Positions 25,488 to 34,267 of a DNA stretch of 64,000 nt are shown here, piece by piece (position 1 is the first letter of the stretch; every line of letters starts with the position of its first letter). The stretch comes from Soonwooa buanensis (lineage in GTDB: Bacteria > Bacteroidota > Bacteroidia > Flavobacteriales > Weeksellaceae). Both the position numbers and the translations under genes were made by a program. Below the pieces are notes generated by a model, which saw nothing but the letters and a program-made list of their open reading frames with translations, did not search any database and was not told the DNA's origin. Location: contig NZ_FUYZ01000013.1 in NCBI RefSeq assembly GCF_900167905.1, forward strand, positions 1 through 64,000. The letters are read 5' to 3'.

Positions 25488-26261
25488 ATGAAAGAAATTG
25501 CAAGCATTTTTAAAACTTTTTTTGCTTATTTAATTCGCCCACAACTTTATCCAGAACTTTTCAGAAAGATTTATAAAAATATCTTTCAAAGACAAGCGGC
25601 CTTCAAAGGAAAAGATAACGCAGAAGAGTGGTGCCGTTCTTTGGCGATAAGTCAAGATGATGCGATTAAAAATGTACTTAATTTTAAAGATTATCAATCG
25701 ATTAATAGTCTTTATCCAGAAATTATGAAGCAGGCTTCTGAAACTGAAAAAAGCTGCCCAATCAAAATGGGAGGTGCTGGTGCATTGGATTTAATTTATT
25801 ATTTAAACGAATATACTTCTGCAAAAAATTCTTTAGAAACTGGCGTTGCTTATGGCTGGTCTTCATTAGCTGCCTTATTATCATTGCAAAAAAGAAATGG
25901 CACATTGTACAGTTCTGACATGCCGTATTTAGCGCAAAATGGAGATAAATATGTTGGTTGTGTCGTTGCAGAGCATCTTCGCCCAAATTGGAAACTTTTC
26001 CGTTTTGCTGATAAAGAGTCACTTCCGAAGATTTTTGCTGAGCAAAATGAATTTGACTTTATGCACTATGACAGTGATAAATCTTATAATGGCAGAATGT
26101 GGGCATATCCGATTTTGTGGGAGAAGCTGAGAAAAGGTGGCATCCTAATGAGTGATGATGTGTCGGATAATGCCGCGTTTATGGATTATTGTGTGAAGAA
26201 TAATCTAAAGCCGCATATTGTTGGATTCGATGATAAATATGCAGCTTTTGTGATTAAGTAA
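25488..26261 (+). CDS. Class I SAM-dependent methyltransferase
   Basis: The 257-residue protein has a Rossmann methyltransferase core. The SAM-binding loop is SLETGVAYGWSSLAAL (about 111-126), an acidic end of strand 2 is LYSSDMPYL, and FDFMHYDSDKSY (about 184-195) with GGILMSDDV (about 219-227) resembles the methyltransferase_24/cephalosporin-hydroxylase type. The basic, aromatic N-terminus (about 1-40) could bind membrane lipids. The substrate is unknown. Its stop codon directly abuts the stop codon of the convergent bshA gene. Confidence 0.82.
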   Translation: MKEIASIFKTFFAYLIRPQLYPELFRKIYKNIFQRQAAFKGKDNAEEWCRSLAISQDDAIKNVLNFKDYQSINSLYPEIMKQASETEKSCPIKMGGAGALDLIYYLNEYTSAKNSLETGVAYGWSSLAALLSLQKRNGTLYSSDMPYLAQNGDKYVGCVVAEHLRPNWKLFRFADKESLPKIFAEQNEFDFMHYDSDKSYNGRMWAYPILWEKLRKGGILMSDDVSDNAAFMDYCVKNNLKPHIVGFDDKYAAFVIK

Positions 26262-27386
26262 TTATTTTTCTAAAAGCTTGTTGTAAAGCGCAATATACTG
26301 CGGAATTATATTTTTGATATCAAATAGTTCCGCATTTTCTTTGGCATTAAGTTTCATTTCTGCTAATAGTTTTTCATCAGAAAGCAATTCGATCGCATAT
26401 TTTGTCATAGTCTCAACGTCGCCAATATCTGCTACGAAGCCAGTTTTGCCATTAATATTAACTTCTGGTATTCCGCCAGCGTTACTACTGATGACGGGTA
26501 CGCCAGCCGCCATAGCTTCCAAGGCTGCAAGTCCAAAACTTTCTTGTTCTGAAGGTAACAAAAAGACATCTGCCAATTTCAGAATTCGTTGTAAATCGTC
26601 AACTTTTCCGAGAAGTCTAATTTTAGTAATTAGTTCAGGATTGTCACTCAGAAAGTTATTGATGACTTCCATATCAGGACCTTCGCCGATAATGACCAAT
26701 TTAGAATTTATACTTTTTTCAACATTTTTAAATATTTCTAAAACGTCCTGAATTCGCTTTACTGGTCGTAAATTAGAAACGTGTATTAAAATCTTTTCAC
26801 CTTTATTCGCGAATTGATCGCGACAACAAATATTTTCTACATCAAAAAGTTTGTTGTCAATAAAGTTATTAATCACTTGAATTTCCTTTTTAATATGGAA
26901 ATTTTTAAGTGTATCTTGTTTTAAACTTTCTGATACTGATGTAATCGCATCTGATTGATTTATTGAAAATTCAACAGCTTTGTTGTAACTTGGATGTTGC
27001 CCAACCAAAGTAATATCCGTCCCGTGAAGTGTTGTAATTAACGGAATATCTTTGTTGTCTTCCTTCAACATTTGTTTGGCATAAAATGCGGAATATGCAA
27101 AGGGAATCGCATAATGTGCATGCAAAATATCCAAATCATAAAGCTTCACAACCTGATAGATTGTCGACGATAACGCAATATCATAAGGCGGAAATTTGAA
27201 AAGAGGATAATTTTCTACTTGTACTTTATGGAAGAAAATGTTGGCGCGCGTCATGTCCAATCTTGCTGGCAAATTCGAACTTATAAAATGTACTTCGTGA
27301 CCTTGGTTGGCGAGGATCATTCCCAATTCGGTTGCGACGATACCACTTCCACCATAAGTCGGGTAGCATAAAATTCCTATTTTCAT
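26262..27386 (-). CDS. bshA: N-acetyl-alpha-D-glucosaminyl L-malate synthase
   Basis: The 374-residue GT4 enzyme performs the first step of bacillithiol synthesis, joining UDP-GlcNAc and L-malate. The start MKIGILCYPTYGGSGIVATELG and the region LHAHYAIPFAYSAFYAKQM are diagnostic for BshA. The GT4 donor site is seen in LLPSEQESFGLAALEAMAAGVPVI (about 282-305). I chose the start at 27386, which gives the standard N-terminus; the open frame runs 7 codons further to 27407. No bshB or bshC is next to it, so the pathway is split across the chromosome. Confidence 0.93.
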   Translation of the reverse strand: MKIGILCYPTYGGSGIVATELGMILANQGHEVHFISSNLPARLDMTRANIFFHKVQVENYPLFKFPPYDIALSSTIYQVVKLYDLDILHAHYAIPFAYSAFYAKQMLKEDNKDIPLITTLHGTDITLVGQHPSYNKAVEFSINQSDAITSVSESLKQDTLKNFHIKKEIQVINNFIDNKLFDVENICCRDQFANKGEKILIHVSNLRPVKRIQDVLEIFKNVEKSINSKLVIIGEGPDMEVINNFLSDNPELITKIRLLGKVDDLQRILKLADVFLLPSEQESFGLAALEAMAAGVPVISSNAGGIPEVNINGKTGFVADIGDVETMTKYAIELLSDEKLLAEMKLNAKENAELFDIKNIIPQYIALYNKLLEK

Positions 27387-27412
27387 TGTATTATTTTGTG
27401 GTGACAATTTAT

Positions 27413-27446
27413 CAAAATTATTAAAGCGATGTTATTGTTTTCTACA
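27413..27446 (-). promoter_or_regulatory. Promoter of bshA
   Basis: On the minus strand a TTG (27444-27446), a 23-nt spacer and TAATTTTG (27413-27420) fit the upper end of the allowed spacing. The start codon at 27386 is 27 nt downstream. Confidence 0.45.
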
Positions 27447-27485
27447 ATTTCGCTCATTGATAAATTCCGTTTTTTAAGTTGAAAT

Positions 27486-29171
27486 TTATTTAGTTTCTAA
27501 AGTCGTTCCTGCACCAAATTGCCATGTGTCATTAACCAAAACAGGAAGTCTACCAGAAATTTTAGTTTTGCCAGTTAATCCATTAACACTAGCTTTTTGC
27601 GAATCGTCGTTGTTTTCGTATGATACCAAAACCGTCGAAATATTCGTAGTGTCCAAATCTCGTAAAGCATACGGACTTCCAAAAATATCAAGAATTACTT
27701 GATTGGTTTTTGCCGCTTTTACAATCGTTTGCTTTGATGTTTCGGAAATTTTGTAAGGCTTGTAAGCTGTGCTATTATCCTTATGAATTCCGATGATTAA
27801 CTTCGAATTTTTAGGAAGTTTATTTAATTGAGAAGTCGTGATAACTTCAACATTAAGATTATTTTTTAAACTATTTGCAAAAGTGTTGTAAGGCGCTTCT
27901 TCCAAAGGAAGATAATATATTTTATCAGTTGATTTTAACGGAAGAAGTTGCTTATTGTCTTTTAAAAGTGTTAAAGCATTTTCATAAAGATTTTGTACCA
28001 ATTGTTGGTGCGAAGCGTTATTGATGTCGGCAATAATATTTTCTGGATTTTTATTTTCGTATTTATTTAAACCTAAATAATATTTCGTTAGGAGAATTTT
28101 TTTAACACTTTCCTCCAAACGATCTTTTGAAATTTCTCCTTTTGAAAGACCTTCAGCAATAAGACGTTTTCCTTCTTTAACACCTTGCGAGAAAAGCATA
28201 ATATCGTTGCCCGCTTTAAAGGCTAAAGCATCCAGTTGTCCAGGTTGATAACGGTTGGCGACAGCGCCCATATTAAGAGCATCTGTAATTATCAAACCTT
28301 TGTAACCAAGTTTGTTTTTAAGTAAATCTGTGATAATACTTTTTGAAATAGAGGCAGGAACATTAGCTTCTTTTTCTAAAGCAGGAACATAAAGATGCGC
28401 GACCATTACACCGCCGATTCCTTCTTTTATTAAGTTTTTATAAGGCGCTAATTCGATTTGATCAAGTCTATCGATTTTATGATCAACAAGCGGTAAATCG
28501 TAATGAGAATCTGCACTTGTGTCGCCATGTCCAGGGAAGTGCTTTATCGCGGCAAGTATGTTATTGTCTTGTAAACCATGAGAGTACGAACTCGCTTTTT
28601 TAATAACATTATTAACATCCGAACCAAAAGAGCGATTCCCAATAATCGGGTTACTTGGGTTGGTGTTAACGTCGACAACTGGCGCAAAATCCCAATTGAT
28701 GCCCATTCGTTTGCAGTCAGCGGCGATTTTGGCTGCCATGTCATAGACTAGTTTTTCGTCTTGGATGGCACCTAAGGTTATTGCCCAAGGGAATTTGTAA
28801 GCTTTCGCAATTCTTTGGAAAAGTCCCCATTCGGCATCCATGCCAATCATCATCGGAACTTTTGACCTTGATTGGAATTCGTTAACCAAATTAATTTCCA
28901 TCGCAGCATCATCCTGCATCAAGATAAGTCCGCCGATTTGTTCTTTGGTTACTAAATTTCTAATTTCTTGGATGTGATCAATGCCTTTGTTAGTGTATAA
29001 TGCGACAATGAAAAGTTGTCCTAGCTTTTGGTCCTCAGAAAGTTGATTGTAGGTTTTGTCAATCCATTCTTTAGCCTTTTTTGTATCATCTTCGCTAATG
29101 TTTTTAGGAACATATTGCGCTTTATTAAAAATTGAACCAAAAATTGTGACTGCTAGAATTAACCTTTTCAT
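27486..29171 (-). CDS. GH3 family beta-N-acetylhexosaminidase, exported
   Basis: The 561-residue protein has an N-terminal signal peptide (MKRLILAVTIFGSIFNKAQ) and a GH3 TIM barrel (about 35-375). The motif KHFPGHGDTSADSHYDLP (about 210-227) is the NagZ-type His-Asp catalytic loop, and ITDALNMGAV (about 295-304) carries the nucleophile Asp. A C-terminal GH3_C-like domain (about 385-561) follows. It likely trims N-acetylhexosamine from peptidoglycan fragments or glycans in the periplasm. The fused serine-hydrolase domain of larger Bacteroidota homologues is absent. The gene is monocistronic. Confidence 0.9.
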   Translation of the reverse strand: MKRLILAVTIFGSIFNKAQYVPKNISEDDTKKAKEWIDKTYNQLSEDQKLGQLFIVALYTNKGIDHIQEIRNLVTKEQIGGLILMQDDAAMEINLVNEFQSRSKVPMMIGMDAEWGLFQRIAKAYKFPWAITLGAIQDEKLVYDMAAKIAADCKRMGINWDFAPVVDVNTNPSNPIIGNRSFGSDVNNVIKKASSYSHGLQDNNILAAIKHFPGHGDTSADSHYDLPLVDHKIDRLDQIELAPYKNLIKEGIGGVMVAHLYVPALEKEANVPASISKSIITDLLKNKLGYKGLIITDALNMGAVANRYQPGQLDALAFKAGNDIMLFSQGVKEGKRLIAEGLSKGEISKDRLEESVKKILLTKYYLGLNKYENKNPENIIADINNASHQQLVQNLYENALTLLKDNKQLLPLKSTDKIYYLPLEEAPYNTFANSLKNNLNVEVITTSQLNKLPKNSKLIIGIHKDNSTAYKPYKISETSKQTIVKAAKTNQVILDIFGSPYALRDLDTTNISTVLVSYENNDDSQKASVNGLTGKTKISGRLPVLVNDTWQFGAGTTLETK

Positions 29172-29284
29172 TTTTTCCTTATCTAAAAATTAAGTGAGTA
29201 TAAAGATATACCTTCATTTTTTATTAAAAAAGATTTGTGGTACATATTTTGCGAGCAATTGTTTAACGAATAAATTTTAAAACT

Positions 29285-29809
29285 ATGAAAAAGTATTTGA
29301 CTATATCAGCATTATCTCTTTTTGCTTTTGGGACAGTAGTTAGCTGTACAACAGATAGAGAGGTCATCCAAGAAGTTCCAACGCCTGTTGATTATCCACA
29401 AGTATATGATGTTAAGGGTGTTAATTTTACAGCTAATAACAATTATTCATATAATAAAGGCTTTACAAAACCTATGCTAGATCAAGATTATGTTGTTGTC
29501 TATCATCAAAGTGGAACACTAACTAATGGGAAACCAATTTGGGAACCAGTGCCAACAACGATTTATCTGCAAAATGGGGACGAAGTTGATTATAACTACG
29601 ATTTTTCAGTTAATGATTTTACTTTGTATTTAGGTGGAACAAATACATCATTTACTTTGCCTGAGTTTGCTTCAAATCAAACATTCAGAGTGGTACTTGT
29701 TCCTGCTGAGTTTGGTAAAGGTACAACCAACAACTTATCAAAAATGAGTTACGACGAAGTTATCCAGCGTTACAAAATTGATGATTCTAAAGTAGTTGTT
29801 TTAAAATAA
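29285..29809 (+). CDS. Hypothetical lipoprotein
   Basis: The 174-residue protein has a clear lipoprotein signal (lipobox TVVSC, Cys near 21) and then an Asp/Asn/Tyr-rich mature part with beta-type character (GVNFTANNNYSYN, VVVYHQSGTL, DYNYDFSVNDFTLYLGG). I recognise no family. The negative-charge and aromatic pattern suggests a surface or periplasmic beta-sandwich. It is a single gene that ends at a strong terminator. Confidence 0.8.
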   Translation: MKKYLTISALSLFAFGTVVSCTTDREVIQEVPTPVDYPQVYDVKGVNFTANNNYSYNKGFTKPMLDQDYVVVYHQSGTLTNGKPIWEPVPTTIYLQNGDEVDYNYDFSVNDFTLYLGGTNTSFTLPEFASNQTFRVVLVPAEFGKGTTNNLSKMSYDEVIQRYKIDDSKVVVLK

Positions 29810-29827
29810 ATTACAACTTAATAAACA

Positions 29828-29858
29828 GAAAAGCGAGAAGTTAACTTCTCGCTTTTTT
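29828..29858. terminator. Bidirectional terminator between the lipoprotein gene and ribA
   Basis: The stem AAAGCGAGAAGTT / AACTTCTCGCTTT has T-runs on both strands and sits between convergent genes. Confidence 0.9.
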
Positions 29859-29861
29859 AAT

Positions 29862-30458
29862 TTATAAATCTTTGTCGTTAAGAAGATGACCGAAGAATTC
29901 TTTTTTAGTTTTAAGATAAGAAGAACTATTTTCGTTCGCCTTGATCTGTAATGGGATACGTGAGTTTAGTTTGATATTACTTTCCTCGACATATTTTAGT
30001 TTTTCTGGGTTGTTGGTCATTAAGTTGACTTCCTTAATATCTAAAATATTTAAAATTTCTATAGCTACATCAAACTTTCTACCATCTGCAGGAAGTCCTA
30101 ATTTTAGATTAGCTTCAACGGTGTCAAAACCTTTTTCTTGCAGTGCATAAGCTTTAAGTTTGTTGATGATGCCAATGTTACGACCTTCTTGTCTTAGGTA
30201 TACAACAACGCCACCATTTTTATCAATATAAGAAAGTGCGGCATCTAGTTGAGGTCCACATTCGCATTTTAAAGAGTGGAAAACTTCACCCGTTATACAT
30301 TCTGAATGGAATCTTACATTAACCGCTTTAGAAAAATCTGTATTGTTAGCAATAATCGCCATGTGAGGCATCCAATCGTCGTCGCGATCAGAAAAAGCTA
30401 CGATTCTGAAGTTGCCCAATTCTGTCGGTACATGTGCTTCAGCTTGAATTTTGAGCAT
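29862..30458 (-). CDS. ribA: GTP cyclohydrolase II
   Basis: The 198-residue enzyme opens GTP to start riboflavin synthesis. Zinc ligands are Cys54, Cys65 and Cys67 (CITGEVFHSLKCEC) and the catalytic loop is YLRQEGRNIGI (about 87-97). A GLPADGRKFDVAIEIL block follows. It is the single-domain form, not fused to RibB. It is the last gene of a run tatA - DUF4254 - lipoprotein - ribA, 17 nt after the lipoprotein gene. Confidence 0.95.
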   Translation of the reverse strand: MLKIQAEAHVPTELGNFRIVAFSDRDDDWMPHMAIIANNTDFSKAVNVRFHSECITGEVFHSLKCECGPQLDAALSYIDKNGGVVVYLRQEGRNIGIINKLKAYALQEKGFDTVEANLKLGLPADGRKFDVAIEILNILDIKEVNLMTNNPEKLKYVEESNIKLNSRIPLQIKANENSSSYLKTKKEFFGHLLNDKDL

Positions 30459-30475
30459 GTGTTTTAGAAAGTTTA

Positions 30476-30937
30476 TTAGTTGGAGCTAATTGTAGTTTGC
30501 GATTCGCTTTTTTCAACAGCCTCCAAAAGACTAACATTAGTTTTAATTTTAACTAGATATCGGTTAAGGACTTGGTCGTCATCGCTTTTAAGATGCTTTC
30601 TAAGTTTTTGGATGCTTTTGTAATTGTCTTCGAAAGATTTTAAGGATTTCTTTTTTTCTTTGGCATTAGAGGTTTGGATAGCGTAAAGATAATTTGTCAA
30701 ATTTTGCTTTAACTCTCTTACTTGATTGTTAACCGCAACATTTTTAAACTTCGGAAAAGTCGATACCAAATTAGATATTGTAGAACTATAAGTAATTCTT
30801 TCCGGAGAGACATTTCTTTCGGTAGCCAAAGGTAAATCTGATGAAAAAGTATTTTCTGCGTAGAAGCCTGTCTCTGTCGAGCAGGAGCTAAGTCCTAAAG
30901 AAAATATGAGTAATAAAAATCCAATCCCGCGAATCAT
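30476..30937 (-). CDS. Hypothetical lipoprotein
   Basis: The 153-residue protein starts with a lipoprotein signal (LGLSSC, Cys near 19). The mature part is Ser/Lys-rich and mostly helical (about 65-145), with repeated Lys and Leu heptad-like spacing that suggests a short helical bundle. No known family is recognised. It overlaps the DUF4254 gene by 4 nt (ATGA) and precedes ribA by 17 nt, so it is translated as part of that unit. Confidence 0.75.
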   Translation of the reverse strand: MIRGIGFLLLIFSLGLSSCSTETGFYAENTFSSDLPLATERNVSPERITYSSTISNLVSTFPKFKNVAVNNQVRELKQNLTNYLYAIQTSNAKEKKKSLKSFEDNYKSIQKLRKHLKSDDDQVLNRYLVKIKTNVSLLEAVEKSESQTTISSN

Positions 30938-31548
30938 TTTTTTTGTGCTTTTTGATATAAGATTGGGTTAAGAGATTCGTCATTATACATTTTCATCTGC
31001 TTATACGTTTTCATCTTAACATCACCGTTTTCAATATCAATTAGCAATTGGTCTATCGCAGTCATGAGGTCTTTTTTCTGTTCTAAAAGTACATTTAACT
31101 TAGCAGAACATTTGGCAACATGCTCAGCGGAAGCATCCTCTCGGATAACTTCTTGATTCATGTGGTATATTTTTAATGCTAAAATTGATAATCTGTCAAT
31201 AGCCCAAGCTAATGTTTCAGAGTTAATTTTTGCATCATTTTTCGGAGTAATATTTTTGAACTTCTCCAAGAACCAATCATCGATGTTTTCTACTAAATCT
31301 GTTCTTTTTTGATTAGAAGAATCGATACGACGTTTTAGTTGTAGAGCGTCAACCGGATTGATATTCTCATCACGGATAATATCCTCCAAATGCCATTGTA
31401 CGGTGTCAATCCAATTCTTTGTATACAAAAAATGTTCCAAGCTTGAAGTTTGGAACGGATTATTTTCTAAAGTATCGACGTGGTCTAATTGATGATAGTC
31501 CTTAATCGACTGATTAAAGATATCCCAAGCCTTCTCTACAAAATTCAT
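30934..31548 (-). CDS. DUF4254 family protein
   Basis: The 204-residue soluble, highly helical protein matches DUF4254. It shows the WDIFNQSIKDYH start, the segment WIDTVQWHLEDIIRD (about 46-60) and the RIDSSNQKRTDLVENIDDWF block (about 73-92). A conserved WAIDRLSILALKIYHM helix follows (about 115-130). The family occurs beside LPS or cell-envelope genes in Bacteroidota; its function is unknown. It lies 3 nt after tatA and overlaps the lipoprotein gene by 4 nt. Confidence 0.82.
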   Translation of the reverse strand: MNFVEKAWDIFNQSIKDYHQLDHVDTLENNPFQTSSLEHFLYTKNWIDTVQWHLEDIIRDENINPVDALQLKRRIDSSNQKRTDLVENIDDWFLEKFKNITPKNDAKINSETLAWAIDRLSILALKIYHMNQEVIREDASAEHVAKCSAKLNVLLEQKKDLMTAIDQLLIDIENGDVKMKTYKQMKMYNDESLNPILYQKAQKK

Positions 31549-31551
31549 TTT

Positions 31552-31749
31552 CTAGTTGTTAGTCGTAGAATTATTGTTGTCAGGCTTTTTATCTTCCTCT
31601 TTTACAGCATCTTTGAATTCTTTAATTCCTGAGCCTAAACCTTTCATCAATTCAGGGATTTTTTTACCTCCGAATAATAATAAAAGAACTAGAGCAACGA
31701 TTAAGATGTGTTGCCAAGAAATTGCTAATATGGCTAATGAATGATACAT
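31552..31749 (-). CDS. tatA: Twin-arginine translocase subunit TatA/TatE
   Basis: The 65-residue protein has one N-terminal helix (about 11-25), the hinge [27 protein letters not shown] and a charged tail. FG-K-IPEL followed by an amphipathic helix is the TatA signature. It forms the pore of the Tat pathway with TatC, which is not in this window. The gene lies just after envC and has its own -7 box in the gap. A Tat substrate could be the cholesterol-oxidase homologue, though its signal lacks RR. Confidence 0.9.
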   Translation of the reverse strand: MYHSLAILAISWQHILIVALVLLLLFGGKKIPELMKGLGSGIKEFKDAVKEEDKKPDNNNSTTNN

Positions 31750-31770
31750 TTTTTACGTTTTTTGATTTGA

Positions 31771-31803
31771 CAAAGTTACATTATTTTTTAATATGATACC
31801 CAA
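31771..31803 (-). promoter_or_regulatory. Promoter of the tatA unit
   Basis: On the minus strand TTG (31801-31803, inside the 3' end of the envC-like gene), a 22-nt spacer and TAACTTTG (31771-31778) fit the consensus. tatA starts 22 nt after the box. Confidence 0.5.
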
Positions 31804-33347
31804 CCCATTGGATCGACTGGACTTGTCCCGTTCCAGATTTGGAAATCTAATGTGTAAGAACCATCTAGACTTGTTGTTATCTCTCCAATTTGTGTTCCTG
31901 CAGAAACAGTTTGGTTCGATTTTACATACACGTTAGAAAGATTAGAATATACTGTAAAATAATTACCGTGTTTTACCATAACAGTTTTGGTTCCGCCGTC
32001 AACAATAACAGTTGATACCACACCAGGGAATACGCAACGTGCTTTTGTACCAGCACTTACAGCGATTTTAATACCATTGTTTTCTTCCCAAATATTTTTA
32101 AATACAGGGTGCTGTTGGCGTCCAAAACGGTGTGTGATATTTCCTCTCTCTACTGGGAAACCAATTCGCCCTTTACTCTCTGCAAAATTGCTACCAGCCG
32201 TTACGCTACCAACGCCAAACGCCTTCATTGTTTTGGTTTCGACAGCTTGTTTTTCCTCGTCTTTTTTCTTGTCAAGGGCAGCTTCTGCCGCTTTCGCAGC
32301 TGCTAGACGATCTTCCGCCGCTTTGGCTCTAGCTTTAGCTTCGTTTGCTTCTTTTTCTGCAATTATTCTTCTAGCTTCCGCTTTGGCGTCAGACTCTGCT
32401 TTGGCAGCTTCGTCAGAGCGTTTTTTCTCATCCGCAGCTTTTTTAACAGCCAACTCTCTTGCTTTACGAGTTTCCTCTTCTAGGGCTTTACGTTCTCTTT
32501 CTAGTGCTTCTGCTTTAGCTTTATTTTCTGCGTCAATTCTGGCTTTTTCTTTAGCCGCAGCAATCATCGCCTGACGTTTACGTTCTTCTTCTGCCTTTTT
32601 CTCCGCTTCCGCTTTGGCTTTAGCTGCACGAATTTCTTCATTAATGATGGCACGAATTTGACCTTCTAAAGATTTTTGTTGCGTTTGTTTTTGTTTTAAC
32701 TCGGCGGTTAATTTTGTTTCGTTTTGTTTGAATTCAGCAAGAAGCGCCTCCTTTTGACCTCTTTCAACTTCGATAGTTGCTAGTTCTTTCTTTTGGTTAA
32801 GAAGAAGATTGTCTTTTTCACCAACAGCTTTTTGTTTTTTAGCAATGTTTTTCTGAATTTCGTTTGCTTTGTCGTTGATTTCCGCAGCTTTACGTTGTTG
32901 ATATTCCGAATATTGTTTTAAATACTGGATACGACGCAAAGCTTCTCCCATACTTTTTGATGAAAGGATAAAGATTACTTTATTCTGTACGCCTTTGTTT
33001 TTGTACGCTTTTACCAAAATTGCAGCGTAATCTTCACGTAATTTTCCGAGTTCGCGTTTGTTTTTGTTGATTTCAAGCTGAGATCTATAGATGTCATCTT
33101 CTATAAAACGCTTTTCTTTTTGAGTGTTGTTGTAAGATTTTTCTCTAAGAGAAATTTTTTGATTAACAGCATTAAGGTATGCTAACGACAATTTTGATTC
33201 GTTTTTAGTCTTAGCTAAATCTGCGTTAATGTTTGCGATTTGCTTCTTAATATCAGCGTTTTGCTTCTGTAGCTGTTCTTTTGTATTTTGGCCGAAAATG
33301 CTTCCGAAAAATAAAATGCTTAGTAAAAAACTAATCTTCTTTATCAT
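31788..33347 (-). CDS. EnvC-like murein hydrolase activator, degenerate M23 domain
   Basis: The 519-residue exported protein has a signal peptide (about 1-19), long coiled coils (about 20-250), an Ala/Lys/Glu-rich stretch (about 250-385) and a C-terminal LytM/M23 fold (about 395-519). The zinc ligands of active M23 enzymes are lost. The expected HxxxD reads NGIKIA and the late HxH region reads LDFQIW, as in E. coli EnvC, which activates amidases and does not cut itself. It likely controls septal peptidoglycan splitting. It overlaps the DUF4292 gene by 4 nt and lies next to tatA; in E. coli the amidases AmiA and AmiC are Tat substrates. Confidence 0.85.
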   Translation of the reverse strand: MIKKISFLLSILFFGSIFGQNTKEQLQKQNADIKKQIANINADLAKTKNESKLSLAYLNAVNQKISLREKSYNNTQKEKRFIEDDIYRSQLEINKNKRELGKLREDYAAILVKAYKNKGVQNKVIFILSSKSMGEALRRIQYLKQYSEYQQRKAAEINDKANEIQKNIAKKQKAVGEKDNLLLNQKKELATIEVERGQKEALLAEFKQNETKLTAELKQKQTQQKSLEGQIRAIINEEIRAAKAKAEAEKKAEEERKRQAMIAAAKEKARIDAENKAKAEALERERKALEEETRKARELAVKKAADEKKRSDEAAKAESDAKAEARRIIAEKEANEAKARAKAAEDRLAAAKAAEAALDKKKDEEKQAVETKTMKAFGVGSVTAGSNFAESKGRIGFPVERGNITHRFGRQQHPVFKNIWEENNGIKIAVSAGTKARCVFPGVVSTVIVDGGTKTVMVKHGNYFTVYSNLSNVYVKSNQTVSAGTQIGEITTSLDGSYTLDFQIWNGTSPVDPMGWVSY

Positions 33348-34150
33348 TTAATCGCGGTCTTTTTATAATTATTTGGCACCGAATAAGGGGTTGCCATTTT
33401 GGAAAAATCAAATTTCGTGTTTTCGATTAAGATTTGGTCTGTTTTCTTAGCTTTTATAATTATTTTAACGTTTTTTGGGAACGAATTTCCTTCAAAATTT
33501 TCCCAATTGTTATAATAAACTTCAAGTTGGTCTTGATTGCTTAAATTATTAAGCGTGACTTTTGTTAAATTAAAATCACTAGAATAATCACTTTTTACTG
33601 TGTATTCCGTTGTCTTACCGTCAACATTTATTTTAATATTATTTTTAGACGATAAAGTATAACCTTGAGCATTTTGAGTTAATTCAAAATCTTTTTCGTT
33701 AGTTGGAATAAAAGTTTTTCCTAAAATTAAATTTTGCAAGGCTTGATAATCGATAAAGTTGACCTTCAAAAGATTATTTAAATAAGAAAAATCTGAATCG
33801 ATATAAGTTTTATTGTAGGATTCATAGCCCTTTACACCTTCAGGCGTCGCAATACCTCGAGCAACATTGATAAACAAAGCCGTCAAATTCATCCATGTTT
33901 TTTGACCATTTTCAATATAAATAGTTGCATTAAGTGTCGGAATAAAACTTCCATTTTCAACATTAATTTTGCTATTAATTTTTACTTGCTCAAAAGTGGA
34001 TTTTTCGGTTACTTTATTAAAAAATGCCGAATTAGATTTGATAGGTTCTGTAGTGCTTATCGGTGTAGAATTGCTTTCTGTAACAGTTTTTTGAGTGTGA
34101 CAAGAGGTTAGCGCAATCGCTGAAAATATGATGATTCCTAAATTTTTCAT
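33344..34150 (-). CDS. DUF4292 lipoprotein
   Basis: The 268-residue protein has a lipobox (LTSC, Cys near 17) and a beta-rich mature domain matching DUF4292. A LolA/LolB-like half-barrel is suggested by the strands FIPTLNATIYIENGQKTWMNLTAL, YTVKSDYSSDFNLTKVTLNNL and FPKNVKIIIKAKKTDQILIENTKFDFSKM. LolB-type receptors insert lipoproteins in the outer membrane, but that role is inferred. It is the first gene of the DUF4292-envC pair (4-nt overlap), with a TAATTTTGC box upstream. Confidence 0.78.
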   Translation of the reverse strand: MKNLGIIIFSAIALTSCHTQKTVTESNSTPISTTEPIKSNSAFFNKVTEKSTFEQVKINSKINVENGSFIPTLNATIYIENGQKTWMNLTALFINVARGIATPEGVKGYESYNKTYIDSDFSYLNNLLKVNFIDYQALQNLILGKTFIPTNEKDFELTQNAQGYTLSSKNNIKINVDGKTTEYTVKSDYSSDFNLTKVTLNNLSNQDQLEVYYNNWENFEGNSFPKNVKIIIKAKKTDQILIENTKFDFSKMATPYSVPNNYKKTAIK

Positions 34151-34173
34151 TTTCTAAATTTTAGATAGGCTTT

Positions 34174-34182
34174 GCAAAATTA
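34174..34182 (-). promoter_or_regulatory. -7 box of the DUF4292-envC unit (TAATTTTGC)
   Basis: TAATTTTGC on the minus strand is a full TAnnTTTGC match, 23 nt before the start at 34150. No properly spaced TTG is seen. Confidence 0.5.
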
Positions 34183-34203
34183 ACGCCAACAGGCTATAAA
34201 ATA

Positions 34204-34249
34204 TTTTGAGATCTAACTTCTAAAAATAATTAGACGCTAGATCTCAAAA
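34204..34249 (-). terminator. Hairpin after the nucleotidyltransferase gene
   Basis: The 12-bp arms TTTTGAGATCTA (34204-34215) and TAGATCTCAAAA (34238-34249) pair perfectly around a 22-nt loop, with a T-rich end on the minus strand. It lies 18 nt after the stop of the minus-strand gene at 34268. Confidence 0.65.
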
Positions 34250-34267
34250 AGTTATATGATTATTTTT

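Noticed and set aside
29200-29284. TATTTTGC near 29250 as a promoter of the lipoprotein gene
   Set aside because: It is one base shorter than TAnnTTTGC and no TTG is at the proper distance.
32109-32574. Long opposite-strand frames over the Ala/Lys/Glu-rich part of the envC-like gene
   Set aside because: Low-complexity sequence produces open frames on both strands; Ser/Ala-rich translation shows no domain.
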